DNA of 59,758 bases from Heterotrichella gracilis (taxonomy: Eukaryota; Sar; Xanthophyceae; Tribonematales; Xanthonemataceae): NCBI GenBank assembly GCA_032358255.1, contig JAULBX010025431.1, forward strand, positions 1 to 59,758, read 5' to 3'. The notes beneath the pieces are model-generated. The model did no database searches. It was not told the DNA's origin and saw nothing but the letters and a program-made list of their open reading frames with translations. Positions 33,299 through 45,607 of the stretch are shown piece by piece. Positions within the stretch are counted from its first letter, which is position 1. Every line of letters begins with the position of its first letter. Position numbers and translations under genes: made by a program.

Positions 33299-33855
33299 TG
33301 ACTGTCGTCATGATGGTATTTGCAACCTAGGTGTAGCCATTAGTAGTGCGTGCATTGCAGTGTATATTTTTTTCGAATGAATGAATATATATTTGTATTT
33401 TGAATGGATAAAGGGATTGCAATCATAAATAAGATGAACATGTTGTCAATAACATACTTTTTGAAGTTTTGGCGACCGCCAGCCTGATAGTATACCGTAC
33501 TGTAACAGTGGGATAAACTGTGCGCATTATTCAATCGCAATTTCAAGGTCTGCCCATGACTGTTACGGACAAGGTTTCCGCGTGGGCCCTAGTGACTGTC
33601 GTCATGAGGTGTTTGCAACCTAGGTTTAGCTATTAGTAGTGCGTGCATTGCAGTGTAATTGTTTTTTCCGAATGGTTAAATATATGTTTGTAATGTGAAT
33701 GGGTAAAGGGATTGCAATCATGAATAAGATAAACTTGTTGTCGATAGCATACTTTTTGAAGTTTTGGCGACCGCCAGCCTGATAGTATAGTCTAGCTGCT
33801 GTAACAGTGGGATTTAAAAGTGTGCACATGGTTCAATCGCAAATGTAAAGTCTGA
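33268..33855 (+). repeat. Tandem duplication of the GT10 3' end and flank
   Basis: The last ~30 coding bases, the TAG stop and about 260 bases of 3' flank are repeated with a 294-base period (stops at 33296 and 33590). The copies differ by scattered substitutions and short indels. GTGTAAT, a TGTAA-type polyadenylation word, is present only in the second copy (near 33653); the first copy reads GTGTATA there. Confidence 0.92.
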
Positions 33856-35034
33856 CTCATTTGGCTACCCTGTTTGTCCCAATTTGCCCCGCAGCGATGC
33901 TTGCAATACACTGACAGACATTACTCGGGGCTCTGCTTATGTGTTATGCCCTTGTTATCCCCTGGCAGGCCATGTTCCACTGGTTGCTGCCGGCCTGTCT
34001 GTTTTTCAACATTGCTGGTTGTGGTGTGCCGCCGTGTGGGGGGGCGTTCTGTTTCTTTCTTACTTACTTGTGCATATTGAATCTTGCAAAAAACGGCCAG
34101 AAACCAGTTGCCATTAGCATGAGTTGTGGACTACGTCTGTGGATTACTGTGATGTTGGCAGTGGTGTATGTCTTCAAGAGCTCTCCCGCCAACCTGGCAG
34201 GCCATGCACAGTTGCCGCAGCTCCCAAGGTGGATGTCGTGATATTCGTGGCCAATCGTGACTGATCCCACCCATGACTACTATCTGTACCGGCTGTGACG
34301 CCCTCATGTGGTGTGTCACGGGCACCCACTGGCACGGGTTGCCTGGTGTGAAGGACCGAACCAGTCATGCTTGGCTCAGTGGGCAGCCATCTTTGTACAA
34401 GTTGGAGCACCAGGCGCAGGTTTCAGCATCGGAGGTGTCTGATCTGGGGCAGTTTGGATTGTAAGCTGCTCCTTGGTTGGCCACGTGGCTCCCACAAGAC
34501 CAGAGGGCCAGCAATGCTGCACACCATGCATGCCAGTGCTGGTCCATTCTGCCACAGACCCGGCTGTCGAAGTGGGTCCAAGAGAACGTCTGATGTGAAG
34601 GTTGAGCTAAGCGTGGCTGGCTTCGCAGCTGACGGACCGGCGAAGGATGAGACACACCCCGCATGCATGCTGCTCTGCAGATGCATGCATGCAAAAAGAC
34701 TGTGCGGCAAACCCGAGCAAACTGGTATATTAAGAGTCTTACCAGGTCAACTAATAGTCACCCGAAGGTGCGCAACCTGTATACGGGGCACACACGTACA
34801 TTACGAGTGTATACGTATTTTATGAGTGTGGTGGGCAACCCCTCTTTTTCCCTTGCACCTATAGCCTGGCTGTTGCTTCTGGAGCGACATATTAGCGTCC
34901 TACGCTGTTGCAATCGACTCTTCTCCCTCACACGCCTCTGAATTTGGGCTTCGATTACTACAACTGAACACGCTTCAACCTGTGTGGGTAACACCATTGG
35001 AGCTCCACAGTCATCGCACCCAGAATCGAGCAAG
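33856..35034. other. Intergenic spacer, GT10 to aminotransferase
   Basis: About 1.2 kb. Open frames on both strands are short and unrecognised. ATGCATGCATGC-type words occur near 34665-34690. The last part should hold the aminotransferase promoter and 5'UTR. Confidence 0.35.
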
Positions 35035-38000
35035 ATGGCCGATACCTCAAAGAAGGGCTTTACTTTAGAGCCATTCACATTGGAGGTGAGGTGGGACACG
35101 CATGTGTGTCCGTTACTACATTGGTACCTATCAGTCCGCAGAAATTGAACCAGATCACTGGCATGCACGCATGATGACATCCACCAGTACTTACTCATTG
35201 CTTAGTTCTAGAGGAGTTAAGGGGTTTAGGGGTGGTATCAAACGTCTGACCAGGATTCAGGGTGCATTTTGTACCCAGGCAGTCACTTTTATGTCACCAA
35301 GTCTGCAACCAAGCGTGTGCCTGCAAACCGCGACGGTGCAGCCATGGTTCATGGCATGGGAAAAGCAGCACCCAGTTAGTTGTTCACGTTGCCCAAGCAC
35401 AAGGTGCCACAACACCCGTTGGCGTTCTCTGCCACCCATATGCGGTCTGCTCAGAGTTTAGGGTTTAATGCCTAAAACCCTTGCCACCCATGTGCGGTCT
35501 GCTTGTGGGCTGACTGCACAATTCGTTCACCAGCAACCTGCACAAAACCTAAACCCTAAAACTCTGTCCACTCCCTTTACAGCGCTTCTTCGCCAAGTGG
35601 GAGTTCACAGCGCCCTACCTCCTATGCTGTAGCGACTGCCAGGCGCTCCCCTTGCAGCAAGTGCTCAACAGCGCCCAGCCAGAGACTCTGGAGCTGTGGA
35701 ACAACCTGACGCTCAGCTACACAGAGACACGGGGCCACCCGCTGCTGGTGAAGGAGATTGCGTCCATGTATGAGAGCGTGGGGCCACAGGTATTGTAAGG
35801 GCTTAGGTACAGAATCAAGGGTTTTGGTTTAGGGTCATGGAAGGGTGGGGATACTTGTGAGGGAGCCACATTTGAGCGGCGTGGGGATATCGTAAGAACG
35901 ATGTGCTTGTCACCAGGTTGCAGCTGGGGACTGGATGGATGGGGAATCGGGGACTATGTGGGAGTAAGTTTGGTCAGAACGCGTCTTTGTACCATAGAAA
36001 GACTTGTCCCTCGTGCCTCTCGTCCCCAACCAATGCCCTTGTACGTGTTCAAGAGAGCGTGCGGTTTCCCCACTGACTTTTGTAACTTCCTTGTATCCAC
36101 AGGATGTGGTGTGCCTGGTCCCCGAGGAGGGCATCTTCTTGTCCATGCTGGCACTGCTCAAGCCTGGGGACCACGTAGTGGCCACATTCCCAGGATACCA
36201 GAGCCTCATCGAGGTAAATACCACGTTGTTTATGTACTTGTTTAGGGTTATATCTAGCCCCAGGTAATGCCGCCCTCCAATCCCTGTGTGAGAGGGCTCA
36301 ATGCAAGGGGAGCAAACCCTAGCGAAGCTGCAGTACTGCCCATGTCTGGCAGCACCGCCGCTAACCCATGCTGCTGCATCGTTGTGGCACCACTGTGCAT
36401 GCATGCCACCTGACCAGTGGCAGTACATCCCAACACCATTCTACACCAGGGCTTGCCGCGTTGCTGCCATGCCTGCCAGGGGTAAAAACCCTTCCCAAAA
36501 CCCTTCCCCAAAACCCTTTCAGGTGGCCAGGGGCGTCGGCTGCACCATCGACACCTGGGATGTTGAGCCTGGTCCCAATGGCAAGCTGCGCTTTGACCTT
36601 GACAAGCTGCAGCAGCTGGTGACCCCTGCCACCAAGCTGGTGGTTGTCAACTTCCCGCACAACCCTACTGGGGTTCTCATCACTGCGGCGGAGCAGCGAC
36701 GGGTGGTTGACATCTGCAAGGAGAGCGGCAGCTGGCTGTTCAGTGACGAGATGTACCGGTACGGGAAGAAATGGGCTGCATACTATTAGTATTTATCATC
36801 ACTATTGGTACAAGTGGGGTGCATGTGGGACGTTTTGGTCCCTGACACCAGCTTGGCAGCAGGCTTGCCCCTGTGCGTGATGCACTACCTCCTTGCATAG
36901 CCAACGTGTGGCAGTGGCTGGGCGTTAATATGCAAGGAGGTGCCAGCAACTTTCCTGCTGTGGGTACAGCCAGCCAGATAGGCTCCCAAATGGGTCACTT
37001 GCCGTTGTGACACGGAGTATGCATACACTAATACTGTCGTCCCCCGGCCTTCAGGTACCTTGAGTTTGATCCTTCCACTCGGCTGCCATCAGCTGCTGAT
37101 TTGTATGACAAGGCCATTGCCCTGTCAGGCCTGTCCAAGTCCTTCTCTTGCCCTGGCTTGCGGCTGGGGTGGCTGGCTAGCAAGGACAAGGCCTTTCTGG
37201 ACAAGGTACTGGGCATGAGACCATTATTAAATAATAATAATTGATTACGGATTGGATTTTGAGCATTAATAAAATTACGTAGAATATCCCACATCAAATG
37301 TCTGTTCACATTGCTCTTGTCCTTGCAGGGTTAGTTGTATTTGTAGGACGTTGTGTTGCCAGGACTTCCTACTCCCCCCCTCCACTTTTCCTTCATCGTG
37401 CATTTCCCTCTGCAGGTTCTGGAGCTGAAGGACTACACCACCATCTGCCAAGCAGCCCCAAGCGAGATCCTGGGAGCCATGGTGCTGCAGGATAAGGACA
37501 AGGTGGTGCAGGCCAATCTGGATCTGTGCACCGGGAACCTGGACCTGCTGGATGCGTTTTTCGACAGGTGGAGCCACGTGTTCGAGTGGCACCGGCCCGC
37601 GGCGTGCAGTATTGCTTTCCCACGAATCAAGACAGGTAGGTGGTCAGGGTCTGAGGCTTGTGCAGCAGCTTTGTCATGACATGTCGTGATCACGCATGAA
37701 ATACCGAGGTGATTGACGGACACATATGTGTCTGCCAAAGGTGGTCATTGCGTGCCGGCCATGTCGTGGTGGTGACCATTCCAGATTTGCATGCATTGTC
37801 AACACATCGTCCATCATGTCGCATGTGGATGGCGCATGTAAAGGACTTACTTGCGTTGCAAGCATGGTGCGGCTGACAAAAGCTATACGCCATCACAACC
37901 AAGGCACCATTCATGGTCCACCACCTATGCACCATTACACCCAAAGGACCATGCATGACCCACCACCAGTGCCCGGCTAGAAAACTGCACCGATTGGACA

Positions 38001-38233
38001 CTATATTTCACACTTTTACATGCTTTGCAGGAGAGGACATTGACACGTTTTGCGAAGGGGTTGTCGCCGACTGTGGCGTGCTGCTGCTACCTGCCTCGGT
38101 GTACTGTCACACCCTGTGCACCCAGCGGGGCCACTTCAGGCTGGGCTTTGGGCGCACCAACCTGCCAGAGTGCCTGACAAAGCTGGAAGAGCATTTGGTG
38201 ATCAAGTATGGGCCGCCGGGCAGGGACTCGTGA
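35035..38233 (+). CDS. PLP-dependent aminotransferase, class I/II
   Basis: Fold-type I aminotransferase; amino-acid substrate unknown. Seven exons: 35035-35085, 35583-35789, 36103-36213, 36523-36758, 37055-37205, 37416-37635 and 38031-38233, giving 392 aa with consistent phases. Family marks: NFPHNPTG (exon 4, cofactor region), SDEMYR (exon 4, Asp contacting the pyridine nitrogen), SGLSKSFSCPGLRLGW (exon 5) with the Schiff-base Lys229, and RLGFGR in exon 7 (carboxylate-binding Arg). The N-terminus FTLEPFTLERFFAKWEFTA resembles a group of bacterial and plant aminotransferases related to capreomycidine-synthase-type enzymes. No targeting peptide is evident, so a cytosolic site is likely. Introns are short with clean GT-AG ends; intron 1 contains a TTTAGGG junction repeat. 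Confidence 0.92.
35428..35508 (+). repeat. Short direct repeat flanking a telomere-like junction
   Basis: The ~21-base word GCCACCCATATGCGGTCTGCT (35431) recurs at 35486 with one change, separated by GAGTTTAGGGTTTAATGCC. It lies in intron 1 of the aminotransferase and looks like a small version of the exon-edge duplications elsewhere. Confidence 0.75.
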
Positions 38234-39377
38234 CCAGGTACAGCGTGTGTGCAAGGGTTTGAGGGTGGTGGTGTGTGGTGTGTACCGGGATCGCCCGGGG
38301 GGACCCTTCGGGGGAGTGGCAGCAGTGGCATTTTTTTTTTCCGTACTGCAAATCTAATAGCAACAATACATGGATCGGACTGTTTTGATTTAATTTATCT
38401 GGTTGCATTTGCCAGGAAGGGGAATGCAGCAGCAGGGTGCAGGGCCAGATAGCTGGAAAATTTATGCAGCACATGCATTGTGCCTTTAGGTGTAGCTACC
38501 CACCTGAGCTGAGGATGGCTGTGCGGGGAAGCCTTGAAGGTGTGTGGTGGGAGTGAATGTGTCAGTGGATGGCTGTGGGGTGCATAGCATTCTGCCTGCA
38601 GCCTACCGACTCACCCTTACAATACCACCCTGATTGGTGACACTGAGTGATACACCGATGTAACACTTTATGCTGCGGGTCGTGGCCATGATAGCTGTAA
38701 AGTCTCATACATCTCCAGCTATGCACGAGTTCATGATGGTTCAACTGGCTGACATTTAAACCTTAACAAACTGCTGGACTCCACCAGGCTCCCTCAAACA
38801 GGCTGGAGCAATAGGGTTTGAAATAGGGTCTGAAGTAGGGTTTTTCGGCGTAACCTGAATATACCAGTGCCACTTTTCAAAGCGTACAACACCAGAAGAT
38901 CGCCAGTTAGATCAGCGATACGTTGCGAGACAATAGAGCTTGTCCTGTACTGTTTAACAAGGTTAAGGGATAGCGGCACTGGTCGCGACCACCTTTCCTA
39001 CGAAGCAGTTTGTGACGGAGCTTGTCCATCGTTAGGCCATAACTGACAATACAGCAAGTCGCTTGCCTGTAGCTACCCTTTGAAAGTTGTCTTTGGCTGC
39101 AACATAGTCAGTATTAAGGACTGTGTTTTTGGCTGGGTCCAACGCTGCTGTGGTGTACGGACGAGTCCCAAAACGATTGACCCTGGCTGTTATCAAGGGT
39201 TCTGGCCTGGGTTCTGGCCAGTTTTGAGAGACTTGCAGCTTGCCCAGACTCTGTTTGTATCTTCTACGAGATAAAATCTTCCCTGGCTGTCGTGACTGTG
39301 TCTGCCGTTGAGCTGCCACTTCAGTCTTATGTGAACAGAGCACGCTGCCCTGCTGGACCATACGAGACTCCCTCTCT
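38234..39377. other. Intergenic spacer, aminotransferase to Gln-rich gene
   Basis: About 1.1 kb, with a run of nine Ts near 38332 and a possible TGTAA-type signal at 38659. I see no coding frame with recognisable content and no RNA gene. Confidence 0.35.
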
Positions 39378-40034
39378 ATGGCAAAACGTAGCCATGAAGG
39401 TAGCCCTGACGAGAACAAAGATCCTCAGGTACGTAACAATACACCAACCCCACTTTGCAGTTTGTCAAATTGACCTAATGGAGGCAATGCCACCTTGGGT
39501 GCAGGCCTCTGTAGACATTATCACACAAGGTGTCAAGCGGCTCAAAACCAGCCATGAGCAGGCTCAGAGACAGGTAAGGGTCTCTTTACTCATAAGGCTT
39601 GTCTCCTGGCTGTATGCACATGCAGTTCCACGGCTGCTGGTTACCTTCCTGACGTGCTGCCTTGACCTTGCCAGGAATTCGAAAACTTTCAACGACAAGC
39701 CCAGCTGGGCTTGCAAGTGGCCCCACATCAGCACCATGTAGGCCCTCAGGTGGCAGGTGACAGCACAGGACAGCAGCAACAGCTGCAGCAGCAACTGCAC
39801 CACGGGGCTGGACAGCAACGACAGCTTTCAGTCAACCATGACCCAACCACTCTGCAGCAGTATGACGTGCACGGCCGCCCAGTGGACCACCAACAGCAGC
39901 AATACACAGAAGAGCAGTCGTACCTGGTTGCACAGGCCAACGCGGAGTATGAAATGAACAACCAGCTCTTGAGGGAACTGCACTTTGAACGCCTCAGGCG
40001 TATGCAGGGCTTCAACGGGGGCGCTCAGCAATAA
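39378..40034 (+). CDS. Small glutamine-rich, probably nuclear protein of unknown function
   Basis: Three exons fit in phase 0: 39378-39428 (MAKRSHEGSPDENKDPQ), 39484-39573 and 39675-40034, giving 166 aa. The second exon might instead start at 39505 (stronger pyrimidine-CAG context), removing seven residues. The N-terminus is basic then acidic; the middle predicts an amphipathic helix (IITQGVKRLKTSHEQAQRQ). The C-terminal half is Gln/His-rich (QQQQLQQQL, DHQQQQY) and ends in a charged helix with NNQLLRELHFERLRRMQG. I do not recognise a family. Glutamine-rich helices are common in transcription and chromatin cofactors, but that is only a compositional hint. Splice signals (CAG|GTACGT, CAG|GTAAGG, CCAG|GAATTC) are good. 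Three bases precede ATG as TCT; no alternative upstream ATG in frame was found. Confidence 0.62.
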
Positions 40035-40891
40035 CAGGGTGCAGGACCAACTGGAACGTCTGCAAGGCTTTGCTTGTGTTGGGAACAGCCATGTTGGAAT
40101 AGCTGTTTATTGGTGAAGTCAATGCCGCCCTTGCCTGGTATTATTTACTTTTCCTACTGCTCTACTTGTCAGGCGCACCGTCATTGTGTGCGGGCATTCT
40201 GACACTGCCACCCTCGGATGGGACACTGTTCAGCCTGTGTATCCCTATTCAGCATTGTGTATACAGACAGTCACCTCTTGTTATTTTGCTTGGCAGCCAG
40301 TAAATTTTGGGTTGAGCAATCTGTCCGGTGTATGCATGATGACCAAGACTCTTGATACGCAATAACTGTTACCAACGTTTTTGCCGTCATATGTTCAAAG
40401 TTAGCATGTTGCTGTCTTTGTGCACATGGGCGTGCTGCTCTCAGTTTCTTTTATAGTGTTGAGTGCCATAGAAGCACTGCCAGTGGCTGGACACGTGGCA
40501 AGCACTGCGTAAATCATGCTTTGTAAAGTTGTGTCACTTCCAATTTGACTTGCGAGGCAACAGCTGCCTGGCATGAGTCGTGCGTTCTCGTTCAAACAGC
40601 CAAAAACACACACTGAGTGGCAAAGTCAATTTACAAAACAACTGCAATTGCTGTTGTTGGGCATCACAGCGTTTCAAAGAGCATTTAAACATGTGCGGTT
40701 AGGGCATGCCACAAAACACATGAAGCACACTTCATTGGAACTAAGAGCATCAACACGCGCCAGGCTCCGCATGAAACGGAATTTCCTGGGCTCGGACTGA
40801 CGTCAGTTGGGTGATAACAGGTGTCAACATCCATCAGCTGCAATCAGGCTCCGCATGGAACCCTGGTTACTGTGCCAAATGCAATAGGCGC
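40035..40891. other. Spacer between convergent genes
   Basis: The Gln-rich gene and the GH9 gene converge here, so it should hold both 3' ends. No further gene, repeat array or RNA seen. Confidence 0.35.
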
Positions 40892-43800
40892 CTACTTATT
40901 GCACTTGAGCGTGCCCTCAGTGCTTTCAAATGAGAGCAGTCCCGCCAGAGCACCTGCAGACACACATTGAAATGCGTCAGCATGCAGCACAACTCCTCCC
41001 CGCTGCTCTTGGCATGCCATTGGCTGAGACCGGGTCTGTCCCGAGCCACATCAATGCAGAAACACCACCTAGAGATCATTCCACCTGGGGGATAAATGAT
41101 ACCTGGGGGCACCTTCGAACCCCAAACCCATGGGTAACAACCTGCAAAGCCTGCATGCACCCACCTTGCAACCTCAATGCATTTACACATGGGAAACAAA
41201 CAGATAGAACCCCTCAACAGTCTCACCCACCTGCAAACCCTGCGTTGTAGTCCAGCGCCACCTCGTTTTGCTGGTAGTTGTCACGGCTGTCAGTGTACCC
41301 ATCCTGCCCATTGGGCCCCCCGACCAGGCCGCCATACAGGATGTTGGGGTTGGGGTCAGCTGAGTTGAAGGCATCCCAGCTGCATGGCGTGGCGAAGGGA
41401 GCGGGGCAGGATGCCCCCCGGTGGTGGGCAAACTGGGGAGGGTTTTGGCCAAACCCTACCAAGAAGCTGCGGCCGGTGTCTCCCAGGGCATAGCCCAGCT
41501 GCAGCAGGGGTTAGGATTTTAGGTTTTAGGATTCAGGGTTGCATGCCCCCCCGGGGTCTGAACCGCTACCGCTGAGGAGTTGCCTATGATTTACCGCCGG
41601 ACTGCTTTTCGGCAGTAAATTATGGACAACTCCTCAGCTCACTTCATTCCAAGGCTGTGCATTGCTGTGTTATGGAAAATGCAGCAGGTGGCTCCAGAGC
41701 AGGAGAATGCTCATGGTGAGAATATGGCATCTCAATATCACGACCCACCTGTTGCTTAGCCCAGCAGGTGTACTTGATGGTCTGGCCGTCCGGTTGGTAT
41801 GCGGCATAATGCAGCGCCAGGAACGCGGTGTTGGCTGCATTGCGCAGGGATCCCCAGTCGCGCACATAGGCCAGGCCCTGCAGAGAAACAGGGATGGGTT
41901 TGCACATGTAATGATGCATTTTGGGATGTTGTGGAGCCTTCTTGGTTGACTGGCAGTAGCTTTCGTTTTGGGGTTTTGTGGGATAATCGTTGTTGACTGG
42001 CACTGACAATATATTTCAGCATAATAAAGGGTTGCAACATGATATATTGCAGACACATAATACATAAAATGTGCGCGTAATAAGAATCGTTAGATAGATG
42101 ATCCATCTTTATGAGATGGACACCTTTCCAATTGCTCGCACATGGTGCATGTAGTTAGCATGGCACGGGCAGCAATTAAGTAAACCCTGCCCCCTCCCCT
42201 GCATGATCCCCACCCTCCCCTTTCCCATGCCCACCTAGCACACCCACCTTCAAGATTCAGGGTTTAACTTAGGGTTTTTGCCTACCTTGGGGGTGTAATA
42301 CACCGGCGAGGTCCCCTGGATCCAGTTCTCCAGCATGCCCCCCACATTGCGCATGTACACGGTGTCCCTTTTATTCTGCCCCTCCGCATACACCTCAGCC
42401 AGCAGGGACTGCGCCATCCAGTACATGTTGTCCCAGTCAGAAACCACGTTGTTAGGGTCCGGCATGCGGTTGGCGATGGTTTCCGCATCCGACAGGTACG
42501 CGCGGTTGGCGGTGGCGTAGTACAGCCACGCCCCCGCCCACATGACGTCATCCAGGTAGGATGAGGAGCGATAGGGGACTGACTCCGCGTTGAAGCTGTC
42601 GGAATATTGGCCAGGGTACTTGACCGCCAAGCTGCGCACACACAATCAAATCGTCAGTAAAAGGAAATGGTGGATGATTAATTGGTGACAGAAGCCCCCG
42701 TTGGAAGTTATATTATGGAGCTGTCGGAGTATGGCCAGGGTATTTGACAGCCATGCTGCGCCCACCACACCAAAACGTCAGTAAAAGAAAATGTTGGACG
42801 TTTTCGGTGGCAGAAGCCTCCACCAGCACACACAATGAGACACACACAAATCAGATAAGGAGGTAAACGAGAAAACGAGGATATAATCTGTTGCAAGCCC
42901 TAAAATAATTAGTGGACATACTATGCCTACTGAGTTTAAATCATTTGAACAGTAATCATTGGATTCCTACATATTACAAATCTCACTCAACTGCGTAGGT
43001 TGCAGCTGGGGTTTGCAGCTGCACAGGTGTGACACATAGAACCTCATCCCTGAGCCCCGAGAAGTTGCGATCCCACCTGTACAGCTGCACTGAGTGGTTC
43101 AGCGCCTTGGCAGCAAAGGCGGGGTCAATCTTGGCAAACACGCGCGTGGCGGCTGCCAGTGCTGCCGCAGCCTGTGCTGTGGAGTCACTCCCGGGGACCT
43201 TGGGGGTGTTGACGTAGGTGGTGCGGGGGGGGGCTGCGGGGGGAGATGAGGACAATTGGAGGGCTTGTTTGAGGGATTAATGGCCGTGACTTGGTGGTAC
43301 AGGTGGTGCGAGAGGGATGTCCACATTTTAGAAGTTGCATTGCAACACAAAATAATACCGGATGGGTTATTATCAAACACTACCCCCCCGTGTCAGGGCG
43401 CAGCCAGCAAAATCCTGGGCAGGGATCAAGCCCTAGAGATCAAATAGCACGACGCACACAAAAACAGCCAACTCCCTCCATATCGTGGCGCCACCCACCC
43501 ACCTGTTGAGTTCTCTGGCCGGTTCCACTGGGCATGGTCGATCTTGGCATCCCCAACCTGCACCACCACAGGTAGACCGGATCAGGTAAAACGCCTTTGT
43601 TTGACCACCTTGTGCAAACCCTCTGTGTGTGCAGGCAGCCGTGGGCGGAGCGTGCCGTCCGCCCCGCACAGCCATGGGGGGACTGCTTGGGTGTGAGTGC
43701 TACATGCATCCAGCAGGCACCCGGTTTGTGTCAGGTGACTGTTGTGGTTTCAGATCAAGGAACGCCAGGACTGCCTAGCTACATGCATTCCAACTCTGTC

Positions 43801-45607
43801 CTTGCAAGCCTCCCACATTTTCCAAACACCACGCCCACATGTAGTGTCACAATTTGGTGAATATTTGCAGGGGCTGGGGTGCAGATTACCTGTGCCACAA
43901 ATGCCTCAGGGGCAAAATGTGCGTCCATGAGGTATTGCGCCCCCCAGCGAATGGTGTCGATGGCTGGTTGACGGGCGCCCACCGAGTCATAGCCCTACAA
44001 TGGGAGACATACGGAGTAGAAATCAACAAAAGGAGGAGGGGAGAACAGAAATAATCAAGAAATAGGAGCATATGGGGTGTGGGAGTATATTCTTGGCGGT
44101 GAGCCTCATTGCGCTCACCTTTGTAAAGAATAGCAGCCCCCATGCCAGTTGGGAGGTGGCCAAGGCGATGGTGAGGGACACCTTGATGCTGTCTGTGGAT
44201 GGGGATTGGGTGGGATCAGGTTACAGCGGGCATGCAATCAGTGGATCAGTGCCATCACTGGAACAGTGCAACAGCCCTAGCAAACAGCATGATGCAATTG
44301 TGCCACTGCATGGAATGTAGATGGTACACAGCCTGAAACCCCAGCTAAGGGTTTCCCTGCACACCTCCTGCATCGTAAAACCCCCCAACCAGGCTGGCGT
44401 TGTTGGGCGCCACGTCACCGAGCGCTGAGTCAGCCCTCCACGCCACCCTGCACCATACATGATCACATGAATACTTAGATAATTAATTACATGAATATCT
44501 GCACGTCTTATCTCCAGGATGAGCTCGTTGCTGCTTTCATGGTCTGACGATTTGCGTGCAGCCAGCACTGGTGATCCAACCTCCCACCACACCATGCATG
44601 CATGGCCACAGCATATACATCCACCTCACTGAATTTCACTACCACTCACGGGTTGGTGGCTGGCAGCGCCCCGGATCGCTGCGCGTCGTAAAAGTAAAAG
44701 GTGTTGTTGAGCGCAGTGCCGTAGTCATAGTTCTGTGTGGGGTACTTGTTGCCAGGGGTGGATGCGGAAGATGATGAAGAAGAGGAGGAAGACTTGGTGA
44801 GCCCCACCCCCAGGCCGATGGCCAGCGCCGCTGTTACGATGCATGCTAACATAATGAGGCACATCTTCTTGCGCCGGCCGGAAGGGGGGGCCGAGTAGCC
44901 TACAAATGATTCGGTGTAGGGTTTGGGTGAAGATTGCCATAAGGAAGGGTTTAGGGTTACAGAAGGGTAGAACTGGCATGTTGCCAAAAGCATCCGATAT
45001 TTCTTGCAGCGGTCAGAGAAGGGTGAGAAGTACCCTACAGGATGATTTTGTGGGGTTGACCGTTTCAGATGCGTTTCATCGGCGAGCCTCAGGGTTTAGA
45101 GTTTAGGTTTCAGAAGGGTTTTGGGGTGCTGGCGAAGCTACCTCTCGAGAAGAGTTGGTAAGCAACGGCAGTTTGAACGTTACGCGTGATGGATCGATAC
45201 ATATGGGCGCCAGGGAATACCAATTCACATGTAGTGGGTGTGTGGGTGGGGGATTATTGTAGGGCTGAAGCTGGGGAGGTACCTTGGGAGGGCATATTGA
45301 CTGCTGTGGGAGGAGCGGGTGGAGGTGCACTGCCATAGGGTCCTGCGGGGTAGCTGGCAGGGTATGCGGCAGGGTAGCCCCCTTGCTGCACCCCGTTGCC
45401 TTGATACCCATAGCCCCCCCCTTGGTAGGGGTTGGCTGGGTACCCCGAATTAGGGTATTGGTTAGGGTTCCCGGCCTGCGCCCACTGCTGGGAGTCTCCC
45501 TTGAAGTCGGGGGCACCAGAGGGCTGTGGTAGGGGCTGCTGAGAGGGGTTCCAGCCCCCGTTGGTGGGTCTGTCGGTTTCAAACGCGCTGTATTGCTGGC
45601 TGGCCAT
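40892..45607 (-). CDS. Membrane-anchored endo-beta-1,4-glucanase, glycoside hydrolase family 9
   Basis: Predicted cellulase of the cell surface or Golgi. Eleven exons: 45607-45283, 44899-44650, 44447-44365, 44192-44119, 43994-43890, 43557-43503, 43233-43077, 42631-42286, 41877-41749, 41498-41231 and 40953-40892, giving 617 aa. Residues 1-115 are a Gln/Pro/Gly/Tyr-rich cytosolic tail; RRKK precedes a membrane helix at about 121-141, then a Ser-rich stalk: the KORRIGAN-like layout (about 620 aa in Arabidopsis). GH9 residues are present: WRADSALGD, YDAGD (Asp217, Asp220), NPPQFAHHR (His533-534) and NEVALDYNAGFAG with the acid Glu587. The catalytic set therefore looks complete. Exon 7 opens in a nine-base C run that could be miscounted. 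The start of exon 8 is duplicated in intron 7. Substrate (wall glucan of self or food) cannot be told from sequence. Confidence 0.93.
41571..41638. repeat. Small hairpin in GH9 intron 9
   Basis: Arms GCTGAGGAGTTG (41571-41582) and CAACTCCTCAGC (41627-41638) are exact complements, and pairing continues inwards (TATGATTTACCGCC against GGCAGTAAATTAT). The size and form suit a short MITE-like insertion or a stem-loop; no target-site duplication was identified. Confidence 0.75.
42590..42835 (-). repeat. Duplicated start of GH9 exon 8
   Basis: The acceptor and first ~45 bases of exon 8 plus adjoining intron (42590-42710) recur at about 42714-42830, offset 124 bases: GCTGTCGGAGTATGGCCAGGG against GCTGTCGGAATATTGGCCAGGG, and CGTCAGTAAAAG in both intron parts. 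The distal copy is truncated as coding sequence. This case has no TTTAGGG run. Confidence 0.85.

Noticed and set aside
39032-39418. Minus-strand 128-codon frame opposite the Gln-rich gene
   Set aside because: No recognisable content; overlaps the better-supported plus-strand first exon.
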